Shown in pieces: positions 18,480 to 26,005 of a stretch of 64,000 nt of DNA. The stretch's first letter is position 1. Every line of letters starts with the position of its first letter. Origin of the DNA: Ruminococcus sp. AF41-9 (GTDB lineage Bacteria; Bacillota; Clostridia; Lachnospirales; Lachnospiraceae); the NCBI RefSeq assembly GCF_003477525.1, contig NZ_QUDO01000012.1:28861-92860 (forward strand), in the 5' to 3' direction. The notes below the pieces were generated by a model, which did not search any database, was not told the origin of the DNA, and saw only the letters and a list, made by a program, of their open reading frames with translations. A program made the position numbers and the translations under genes.

Positions 18480-19190
18480 TTATTTTTCACAATCCGATGC
18501 AGATTCCCGCTGTTTTTTTACAAAATCTGTTACATCATGGACATACAGCGTATCCCCATTTACACGGAAGTGGATATCTTTATCCCCAAACGGCATCCCA
18601 TATGAACGTTCCGGGTCATTCTGGTAAGCAGGACGCGGGTCATCTGCAAGCACCGCGAGCAACGCTTTCCTGCTCTCCTGTGGTATTTTTTCCAAAAGTT
18701 CCGGAGGAAACTCTACGTTCAGATGATAGTCTTTGGAAAATTCCGCAAAACTTCCTGTTGCTTCCGGATGACAGTCTGCATATGGGATATATGGTTTAAT
18801 GTCAAAAATTGGCGTGCCATTCATTAAATCTGCGCCTTCTATATAAATCACCGGGCTGTCCGGCTCATCCAGGGATACCTTTACAAGCTTCACACAGGAC
18901 AATCCTATAGAATTTGGCCGGAACGGAGATCTGGTGGCAAAAACTCCTTTTCTCACATTTCCCCCAAGTCTCGGCGGCCGGACAGTCGGGGACCACTTTG
19001 CCCTCTTTGCCTCTGAAAACTCCCAGATCAGCCAGATATGGCTAAACTCCTCCAAGCCGCGGCAGGCATCCACATTGCGGTACTCCGGTTCGAATACGAT
19101 CTTTGCTTTCAGAGCTTCAACCCGGCCACTCTGTCTGGGGATACCGAATTTAGTTGGGAAATCGTTTTCTATATGTGCGATTGGAATCAT
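18480..19190 (-). CDS. trmO: tRNA m6t6A37 methyltransferase TrmO
   Basis: A 236-residue TrmO (TsaA/YaeB family), which uses S-adenosylmethionine to methylate t6A37 of tRNA-Thr. The beta-barrel signature is clear: FPTKFGIPRQSG, GLEEFSHIWLIWEF, VRPPRLGG and the stretch GVFATRSPFRPNSIGLSC. The C-terminal third (PRPAYQNDPERSYGMPFG) matches the longer bacterial type. A stand-alone gene, about 80 bases after the agcS terminator. Confidence 0.92.
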   Translation of the reverse strand: MIPIAHIENDFPTKFGIPRQSGRVEALKAKIVFEPEYRNVDACRGLEEFSHIWLIWEFSEAKRAKWSPTVRPPRLGGNVRKGVFATRSPFRPNSIGLSCVKLVKVSLDEPDSPVIYIEGADLMNGTPIFDIKPYIPYADCHPEATGSFAEFSKDYHLNVEFPPELLEKIPQESRKALLAVLADDPRPAYQNDPERSYGMPFGDKDIHFRVNGDTLYVHDVTDFVKKQRESASDCEK

Positions 19191-19229
19191 TGTATTCTTC
19201 TCCTTTTACTTTATTGTACTCCAGTCCAG

Positions 19230-19266
19230 AAAAAACTAATAGCCCGGAAAAATGACTCTCCGGGCT
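19230..19266 (-). terminator. Terminator of the sodium:alanine symporter gene
   Basis: On the minus strand AGCCCGGA/TCCGGGCT with a 10-base loop is followed by ATTAGTTTTTTC, just after the symporter stop. Confidence 0.8.
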
Positions 19267-19273
19267 GTTATTG

Positions 19274-20662
19274 TTATTTTTTCTGTGCAAAATATTCTTT
19301 TGTAAGTGTAATGGCAGTTCCTGAAAGTAAGAACACACCGATTAAGTTCGGGATTGCCATAAGGCCGTTGAAGGTCTCGGCAATGCTCCAGAGAAGTCCC
19401 AAATCTACAGTTGCACCAAGGATTGCCACTAATGAATAGGCGATCATAAATGGGCGGATAACTTTTGCAGAGAATAAGAATTCAATGCAGCGAGCTCCGT
19501 AAAGTCCCCATCCGATAATCGTTGAAAATGCAAAGCAGCACATGGCAACTGCCGTAAAGATGGAAACCCAGCCTCCATATGTAGCAGTAAATCCGGAAAT
19601 TGTAAGTTCTGCACCTGCCGCTGCACCGTAATTTACCGGCACGCCGCTTACAAGGATCACAAGTGCTGTCAGAGTACAGATCACGATTGTATCTGCAAAT
19701 ACCTCAAAGATACCAAACATACCCTGTTTTACAGGCTTGCTTGTATCTGCACAGGCATGGGCGATAGACCCTGTACCAAGTCCTGCTTCATTGGAGAAAA
19801 TACCTCTGGAAACACCCTTTTTCATACTGAGGAAAAAGCTTCCAATCACACCGCCTGTCACTGCTGACGGATTAAAAGCTCCATAAACAATATCATGGAA
19901 AACTGCCGGAACTCTTCCGATATTTAAGATTACAACACCTAATGCAAGTACAATATAAAACAATGCCATAAAGGGCACCAGCTTCTCGGAAACACTTCCG
20001 ATTCGCTTGATACCGCCCAGCAGTACCATACCAACCAGCAGCGTGATCACAATTCCAAGGATCAGATTCAATCTGCCTGTGGAAGACTCTGAAATCACAT
20101 TGAAGTTAATAAGAGCTGTATCAATTGCTGTTGTAATGGTATTTACCTGAGTAGCATTACCTGTTCCAAATACAGTCAGTACACCGAATGCAGAATAAAG
20201 AACTGCAAGAAATCTCCAGTTCTTTCCCAATCCGTTCTTAATATAATACATAGGTCCGCCTACATAATCCCCATGTCTGTTTCTCTCACGGAAATGTACT
20301 GCCAGGGTAACCTCTGTAAATTTCGTGCACATTCCAAGGAGCGCGGAAACCCACATCCAGAATACAGCTCCCGGTCCGCCGATGGCGATAGCTCCGGCAA
20401 CACCGGCGATATTTCCAGTACCTACTGTACCTGCCAACGCAGTACAGACTGCCTGGAAAGGTGTCATGGAACCGTCAGAGGCCTCTTTTTTCTTAAAAAT
20501 TCTTCCCAGTGTGGTTTTAAGCGCATACGGGAATTTGCGGATCTGGACAAAACCAGTCCGCAGGCTCAGGTAAAGCCCTACGCCGATAATACAGATCATA
20601 GCCGGGACACCCCAGATAAAATTATTTACGACGTTATTGATGGATTCAATTGTCTGAAGCAT
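19274..20662 (-). CDS. Sodium:alanine/glycine symporter (AgcS family)
   Basis: A 462-residue inner-membrane carrier with about 10-11 hydrophobic segments. The AgcS family signatures are present: the GTVGTGNIAGVAGAIAIGGPG loop (shown in parts: GTVGTGNIAG), FTEVTLAVHFRER, GGPMYYIKNGLG, and SNEAGLGTGSIAHA. These proteins couple alanine or glycine uptake to sodium. It is a single gene facing the divergent GH31 gene across a 322-base gap and has its own terminator. Confidence 0.93.
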   Translation of the reverse strand: MLQTIESINNVVNNFIWGVPAMICIIGVGLYLSLRTGFVQIRKFPYALKTTLGRIFKKKEASDGSMTPFQAVCTALAGTVGTGNIAGVAGAIAIGGPGAVFWMWVSALLGMCTKFTEVTLAVHFRERNRHGDYVGGPMYYIKNGLGKNWRFLAVLYSAFGVLTVFGTGNATQVNTITTAIDTALINFNVISESSTGRLNLILGIVITLLVGMVLLGGIKRIGSVSEKLVPFMALFYIVLALGVVILNIGRVPAVFHDIVYGAFNPSAVTGGVIGSFFLSMKKGVSRGIFSNEAGLGTGSIAHACADTSKPVKQGMFGIFEVFADTIVICTLTALVILVSGVPVNYGAAAGAELTISGFTATYGGWVSIFTAVAMCCFAFSTIIGWGLYGARCIEFLFSAKVIRPFMIAYSLVAILGATVDLGLLWSIAETFNGLMAIPNLIGVFLLSGTAITLTKEYFAQKK

Positions 20663-20984
20663 GTTAAATAAACCTTTCTTTCGTGTAATAATAACAGTTT
20701 AGCACTTTTTTCACCGTATGTACAGAAAAATTCTATTAAGATAAAGTATTAAAGCACAATAAGTTAACAGCGCAAACAGATACGATCAGCCGCTCCACTG
20801 CTTCACAGTTTGAGCAAAAGTCAAAATAACGTATAAATTTGTCATAATTTCAGTAGCATTTCCTCACCCAAACCTCTATTATTGTAAATATGAAATCAAG
20901 GAAAACATATGTGTATTTTTCAATAGTACTTAATCGTTTCAGTTATTTATTTAACATTTTTCAACCTAAGGAGGACATGACAAA
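20663..20984. other. Divergent intergenic region between agcS and GH31 genes
   Basis: AT-rich, no ORF and no RNA recognised. It must hold both promoters, but I could not choose convincing -35/-10 pairs. The GH31 ribosome binding site AAGGAGG lies about ten bases before its ATG at 20985. Confidence 0.5.
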
Positions 20985-22937
20985 ATGATTCAGAAATATA
21001 CTTACGGAACCCCATTTGAAACCGATGCCATCGTAACTTCCATCCCGGCTTCTGAGGGGACTCCTGCATACGGAACTATCTCCACAGAGAACGGCTTCTC
21101 TTTTACTTATGACATGGATGACAACGATGTTGTCTATGGTCTGGGCGAATCAAACCGCGGAATCAACAAACGTGGATACGTTTATGAAAGCAACTGTTCC
21201 GACCAGCCAAACCATACAGAAGATAAAATCTCCCTCTACGGAGCACACAACTTCATCGTAATCTCCGGAAAACAGACTTTCGGTCTCTTCGTTGATTATC
21301 CCGGAAAACTGAAGTTTGATATCGGTTACACACTCTCTTCCCAGTTAAAGATCACCTGTGAGGATGCAGATCTTTATCTGTATGTGATCGAGGGTGAAAC
21401 CCCTTACGATATCGTAAAACAGTTCCGCAAAATCATCGGAAGAAGCTATATCCCGCCTAAATTCGCATTTGGTTTCGGTCAGAGCCGCTGGGGATATACA
21501 ACTGCTGACGATTTCAGAAAAGCCGCTGACGGATATCGTGAAAACAATATTCCGATCGATATGGTATACATGGATATCGATTACATGGAAGACTACAAAG
21601 ATTTCACAGTCAATCAGGAAAACTTTCCTGACTTTGAGGCCTATGTCAATGAAATGAAAGAAAAAGGCATCCACCTTGTTCCGATCATCGATGCCGGTGT
21701 CAAAGTAGAAGCTGGCTATGATGTTTACGAAGAAGGTGTTGAGAAAAACTACTTCTGCAAACGTGAAGACGGCAGTGATTTCGTTTCCGCTGTATGGCCG
21801 GGCTGGACTCATTTCCCTGATGTCCTGAATGCAGATGCCAGAGCATGGTTCGGACAGAAATACGAACGTCTCATTTCAAAGGGAATCGACGGTTTCTGGA
21901 ATGACATGAACGAACCTGCAATGTTCTGTACACCGGAAGGCGTTGCTGAATTAAAAGAATACATCAAAGACAACTTCATGGACAAGGAAGAAGCACCTGG
22001 ATTTACACTCGGTGATAAAGTAAACGCCCTTGCAAACAATCCGGAAGATTACAAACGCTTCTATCACAATGTAAACGGTCAGAAGATCCGCCACGACAAA
22101 GTACATAACCTGTTTGGCTATAACATGACCCGTGCAGCAGGTGAAGCATTTGAAAAAATCGCACCTGGCAAACGTTTCCTGATGTTCTCCCGTTCCTCCT
22201 ATGTGGGAATGCACAGATACGGCGGAATCTGGATGGGAGACAATAAATCCTGGTGGTCACACATCCTTCTGAACTTAAAGATGCTTCCATCCCTGAATAT
22301 GTGCGGTTTCCTTTACACAGGTGCAGATCTGGGCGGATTCGGTGCAGATACCACACGTGATCTGGTACTGCGCTGGCTGGCACTTGGTGTATTCACACCT
22401 CTTATGAGAAACCACTCCGCTCTGGGAACCAGAGAACAGGAAGCTTACCAGTTTGAAAATATCGAAGACTTCCGCCATGTGATCGGTGTCAGATATCGCC
22501 TTGTTCCATATCTGTACAGTGAATACATGAAAGCAGCATTAAACGACGACATGATGTTCCGTCCGCTTGCATTTGACTACACAGACGATGCATTCGCAAC
22601 TCAGGTAGAGGACCAGCTTCTCCTTGGAAACGAAATCATGATCGCACCTGTTTACACACAGAATGCAAAAGGCCGCTATGTATATCTGCCGGAAGAAATG
22701 ATGTTCGTAAAATTCCTTCCAGACGGAACCATCTCTCAGGAAATTCTTGGCAAAGGACATCACTATGTAGAAGTTGCCCTGAATGAAGTTCCGCTGTTCA
22801 TCCGCAAAGGAAAAGCAATCCCGGTTGCTGATGTTGCTCAGACAGTAAAAGATATCGATCCAGCTACAATCCGCATGATCGGATATGAGGGAGCTGAATA
22901 TGACCGTTACGATGATGACGGAGTAAGTACTCTGTAA
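20985..22937 (+). CDS. GH31 alpha-glucosidase
   Basis: A 650-residue intracellular glycoside hydrolase of family 31 (no signal peptide), probably releasing glucose from isomalto- or malto-oligosaccharides. Seen are the N-terminal beta-domain (VVYGLGESNRGINKRG), the substrate-site block FGQSRWGYT, the nucleophile Asp in GFWNDMNEPAM and the acid/base Asp in WMGDNKSWW. It closely resembles, as I remember it, the structurally studied GH31 enzyme of Blautia (Ruminococcus) obeum, reported to prefer alpha-1,6 bonds. The C-terminus ends abruptly (DDDGVSTL), some 10-15 residues shorter than I recall for that enzyme, perhaps by late truncation. Confidence 0.92.
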   Translation: MIQKYTYGTPFETDAIVTSIPASEGTPAYGTISTENGFSFTYDMDDNDVVYGLGESNRGINKRGYVYESNCSDQPNHTEDKISLYGAHNFIVISGKQTFGLFVDYPGKLKFDIGYTLSSQLKITCEDADLYLYVIEGETPYDIVKQFRKIIGRSYIPPKFAFGFGQSRWGYTTADDFRKAADGYRENNIPIDMVYMDIDYMEDYKDFTVNQENFPDFEAYVNEMKEKGIHLVPIIDAGVKVEAGYDVYEEGVEKNYFCKREDGSDFVSAVWPGWTHFPDVLNADARAWFGQKYERLISKGIDGFWNDMNEPAMFCTPEGVAELKEYIKDNFMDKEEAPGFTLGDKVNALANNPEDYKRFYHNVNGQKIRHDKVHNLFGYNMTRAAGEAFEKIAPGKRFLMFSRSSYVGMHRYGGIWMGDNKSWWSHILLNLKMLPSLNMCGFLYTGADLGGFGADTTRDLVLRWLALGVFTPLMRNHSALGTREQEAYQFENIEDFRHVIGVRYRLVPYLYSEYMKAALNDDMMFRPLAFDYTDDAFATQVEDQLLLGNEIMIAPVYTQNAKGRYVYLPEEMMFVKFLPDGTISQEILGKGHHYVEVALNEVPLFIRKGKAIPVADVAQTVKDIDPATIRMIGYEGAEYDRYDDDGVSTL

Positions 22938-22994
22938 CCCACAGCATATATCTATAAAAACAGTTACCTCAAAAATAGCGAAAAAATAAAAAGA

Positions 22995-23055
22995 AACAGT
23001 CACATACACCTGATGAGTATGGAAATATTCACTCAGATATGTGACTGTTTTCTTT
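22995..23055. terminator. Bidirectional terminator between GH31 and larC
   Basis: AACAGTCACATA pairs perfectly with TATGTGACTGTT across a 31-base loop; TTCTTTTTAA follows on the plus strand and a T-rich run (TTTCTTTTTATTTTTT) on the minus strand. It sits between two converging genes. Confidence 0.8.
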
Positions 23056-23094
23056 TTAATTCATCATTCAGACGGATAACAGACTACAGAAACA

Positions 23095-24507
23095 TCAATG
23101 TTTTCCTTTATTTATCGAAACCAGATACTGGTAAATTTCTGCAAATGGAATTTCATTCGCTCTGCTCAACTCTGCAACACTTTCATATTCCGGATAAAAC
23201 TGCTCTTTTCCATTTAAAGTACATACCTTTACCTGCGCTTCTCCCCACGGTGTCTGCACAATACGCTGTTCTCTTTGCAGGATTGCACGTTCCATTCTGG
23301 TATAGCGGATTCCAATCGTGGTAGTTTCTTCAAAAATGATATTCTGAAGTTTTTCCATATCTTCTTCCTTACAGATCACATTCAGAACCCATGCCGGTCT
23401 GTTCTTTTTCATAAAAGCAGGTACATAATGCACATCTCTTGCCCCCGCTTTCAGCAGACGCTCCATGACAAATCCCAGAACTTCCCCGCTACAGTCATCA
23501 ATGTTTGTCTCCATCTTGATGATGCTGTCCTTATTTTCCAGCCCGGTATTTCCTGTTTTCTTCCGGACTCCTGTATATTTGTCTTCATATACACCGTTCA
23601 CACTGCTGGCGGTCCTGTTGCTTTCTTTTTCTTCCGAAATGATCATTGCTCTCAGAATCCCCGGGCACTCATACTGGCGTTTCCCGGCTCCGATTCCGAT
23701 CTTCTGAATTTCAAATGACTCCGGAAGCTTATGTCCCGTCTTCACTGCTGCCACGATAGCCGCACCAGTTGGTGTCACAAGTTCTCCCTCCACCTCTGTC
23801 ATTTTCAGGCGCAGATGATTTGCACTCACCACATTCGCAACCGCCGGAACCGGAATCGGCAGGATTCCATGCTGACAGCGGACAGTTCCACGCCCTTCGC
23901 AGAGAACCGGAACAATTACATCTGTAATGTCCAGATTGTCCAGGCAGACTGCCACAGACACAATATCCACAATAGAATCCACCGCACCAACTTCATGAAA
24001 ATGAACCTGATCTGTCGGAACATTATGAGCCTTACTCTCCGCCTCTGCCAGAATTCCAAAAATTTTCAGCGCAATCTTCTTTGCATTCTCTGTCATATCA
24101 CCATGCTCTATGATATGAGTAATCTCCTTCATTCCACGATGTTCATGGTGATGATGGCCATGTGCAGATTTCGTATCATGATTATGAGTATGAGCATGTA
24201 ATTCTTCAGTTGCATGAGCATGGACATGACTCTTCTCATCTTCATGCGTATGTTCATGACCATGTCCGTGCAGATATTCCATATCATGGTCATGATTCTC
24301 ATGTTCTTTATCCAGCACAACATCAAAATCGCAGGCATCAATTCCCGATTTCACCACTCTGCTGACCTTCGTCTCAAATCCTGATACCGGAAGACTTTTC
24401 AGCACACGGTCCAGCACTGCCTGATCCGCACCCAGATCAAGAAGTGCAGCCACCGTCATATCACCACTGATTCCGGAATAACATTCCAGATATAACGTTT
24501 TTCCCAT
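23095..24507 (-). CDS. larC: Nickel-pincer cofactor nickel insertase LarC
   Basis: LarC inserts nickel into the pyridinium-bisthiocarboxylate mononucleotide to complete the cofactor of lactate racemase-type enzymes. The signature start is LYLECYSGISGDM; I take ATG 24507, four bases after the larB stop and with GGAAAT before it, rather than the upstream in-frame ATG. Residues about 70-125 are a His/Asp/Glu-rich insert (many HxH), a likely metal store. Further blocks are HFHEVGAVDSIVDIV, TPTGAAIVAA and ETNIDDCSGE. Unlike Lactobacillus plantarum larC, which needs a programmed frameshift, this is one open frame. larA and larE are not in the window. Confidence 0.93.
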   Translation of the reverse strand: MGKTLYLECYSGISGDMTVAALLDLGADQAVLDRVLKSLPVSGFETKVSRVVKSGIDACDFDVVLDKEHENHDHDMEYLHGHGHEHTHEDEKSHVHAHATEELHAHTHNHDTKSAHGHHHHEHRGMKEITHIIEHGDMTENAKKIALKIFGILAEAESKAHNVPTDQVHFHEVGAVDSIVDIVSVAVCLDNLDITDVIVPVLCEGRGTVRCQHGILPIPVPAVANVVSANHLRLKMTEVEGELVTPTGAAIVAAVKTGHKLPESFEIQKIGIGAGKRQYECPGILRAMIISEEKESNRTASSVNGVYEDKYTGVRKKTGNTGLENKDSIIKMETNIDDCSGEVLGFVMERLLKAGARDVHYVPAFMKKNRPAWVLNVICKEEDMEKLQNIIFEETTTIGIRYTRMERAILQREQRIVQTPWGEAQVKVCTLNGKEQFYPEYESVAELSRANEIPFAEIYQYLVSINKGKH

Positions 24508-24511
24508 AGCT

Positions 24512-25273
24512 TTAATTTCCTTTCTCATCTGTACCTGCTGCCAGACGGTTGATCTGTGTTGCAAGATATCCGGCACCATAGCCATTATCAATATTTACCA
24601 CTGCAATCCCATTCGCGCAGGAATTGATCATCGTAAGAAGCGCGGAAAGTCCATGCATACTTGCACCGTATCCCACTGAAGTCGGCACTGCGATCACCGG
24701 TCTGCTCACCAGACCGCCCATCACGCTCGCCAGCGCACCTTCCATTCCTGCAACTGCGATCACACAGTTCGCACTCTGGATCGTTTCCAGACGCGAAAAC
24801 AGGCGATGCATACCGCTGACTCCCACATCATAAATACGTTCCACATTTGTGCCAAAATATTCCGCTGTCTGTGCTGCTTCCTCAGCAACCGGAATATCCG
24901 CGGTTCCCGCAGAGCAGACTGCAATCTTTCCAATTCTCTTCTTATCTTTTTTCTCAATCTTTAAAATACGGGAAATCGGATCAAACTCTACTTCCGGAAA
25001 TTTCTCTTTCACCAGTTCATACTGATGCTGGGACGCTCTGGTTCCAAAAACCTCACCATCTTCTCTGTATAATCTCTCAAAAATATTCAAAAGATGTTCG
25101 TCCGCCTTATTGCTGCAATAGATCACCTCCGCAAAACCGGTTCTCGCCTTACGGCTGGTATCCAGTTTCGCATATCCCATTTCTTCATAACTTTCTTTCT
25201 TAAGGATTCGCTCTGCCTCTTCCACAGATACCGAACCGCTTTTTACACTTTCAAGAATCTCCTGTAATGTCAT
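24512..25273 (-). CDS. larB: Nickel-pincer cofactor biosynthesis protein LarB
   Basis: A 253-residue LarB, the carboxylase/hydrolase that converts nicotinic acid adenine dinucleotide to the pyridinium dicarboxylate. The N-terminal part is helical and carries LDTSRKARTGFAEVIYC; the C-terminal half is PurE/AIR-carboxylase-like (AVCSAGTADIPVAEEAAQTA, IAVAGMEGALASVMGGL, AVPTSVGYGASMHGLSALLTMI, shown in part). AAAGGAGG precedes the ATG. It is the first intact gene after the azlC/azlD remnant and probably shares its promoter; larC follows at once. Confidence 0.93.
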   Translation of the reverse strand: MTLQEILESVKSGSVSVEEAERILKKESYEEMGYAKLDTSRKARTGFAEVIYCSNKADEHLLNIFERLYREDGEVFGTRASQHQYELVKEKFPEVEFDPISRILKIEKKDKKRIGKIAVCSAGTADIPVAEEAAQTAEYFGTNVERIYDVGVSGMHRLFSRLETIQSANCVIAVAGMEGALASVMGGLVSRPVIAVPTSVGYGASMHGLSALLTMINSCANGIAVVNIDNGYGAGYLATQINRLAAGTDEKGN

Positions 25274-25332
25274 GAGTGCCTCCTTTCGTTTCTTCCATAT
25301 AAATAAATCAGATAATTCCCTTTATCCTCTGT

Positions 25333-25380
25333 CTGAATCAGGCGGATAAAAGCATCCGCTTCGCTGCTTACCTGACTCAG
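25333..25380. repeat. Dispersed nested-hairpin repeat, copy 1
   Basis: Inner stem GCGGAT/ATCCGC with loop AAAAGC, outer pairing TCAGG/CCTGA. A second copy with the same inner hairpin and flank (GCGGATAAAAGCATCCGC + TTCGC) lies at 36341-36392, and a weaker one near 10351-10392. All are intergenic. Confidence 0.7.
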
Positions 25381-25705
25381 TTAAAACATCACCTGCACCA
25401 GCACCATATAAACAGCCGTTCCCGCAATAATACTGAGCAGTGTATTTCTCTTCCACAGATGCAGCAACACAACCGCCACACACGCAATCAGCTCCGGAAG
25501 TCCGTGCGGTGCCGTAGCAAGATCCACCGGTGATCAGATCTATGGCAACATACTGCATAGAACCCGCATAAATAAACACACTCATGGCAATCGCCCAGAG
25601 CACACCATACCCCTTTGCTTCCAGCAGAACACCAAATCCCATACCGAGCACAATATATCCTGCCATGATCGGAATTGACTGTTTAAATGCATATTTTGCT
25701 GTCAT
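25381..25705 (-). pseudogene. azlC/azlD remnant fused by an internal deletion
   Basis: The first 60 or so codons from ATG 25705 are an AzlC N-terminus (KYAFKQSIPIMAGYIVLGMG ... [18 protein letters not shown]), a branched-chain amino acid exporter subunit with its first membrane segments. At about 25525 the homology jumps, out of frame, to the last 47 codons of AzlD ([20 protein letters not shown] ... [10 protein letters not shown], stop 25381-25383). Both genes normally total about 340 codons, so roughly 700 bases are missing. The resulting frame reads into nonsense and ends near 25322. The exporter is lost; the promoter and downstream larBC remain. Confidence 0.85.
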
Positions 25706-25821
25706 CTCTCTTTCGTCCTTTCCGTTACTTTTCTCTCCTGCCCGCCGAAGTTTTTCCATTCACTCCCACCTTCACTCATCATACAGATAAACAAAGGAAC
25801 TTCGTCCGGCCACTGTGTTGA

Positions 25822-25850
25822 AGTATAGCATAGAAGCAGATAATCCGCAA
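25822..25850 (-). promoter_or_regulatory. Promoter of the azlCD-remnant/larBC unit
   Basis: On the minus strand TTGCGG (25845-25850) and TATACT (25822-25827) with a 17-base spacer, about 120 bases before the azlC ATG. larB has no evident promoter of its own. Confidence 0.65.
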
Positions 25851-25863
25851 TATTACCCACAAA

Positions 25864-25913
25864 AACGAAGCCGCATAGCAGAGAAAATTTGTTCTCCCCG
25901 CCATGCAGCTTCC
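25864..25913 (-). terminator. Terminator of the GH36 gene
   Basis: On the minus strand GAAGC-GCAT pairs with ATGC-GCTTC around a large loop that also contains GGGGAGAAC, and GTTTTTGTG follows. It lies about 95 bases after the GH36 stop. Confidence 0.65.
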
Positions 25914-26005
25914 TTATTCTTTCATAATACTTTTTATAATACTTCCCTTAATAATACTTTTTTCTTCCCCTTGCCTGTCATTGGTTCTTTCCCATTACTT
26001 TTCAC

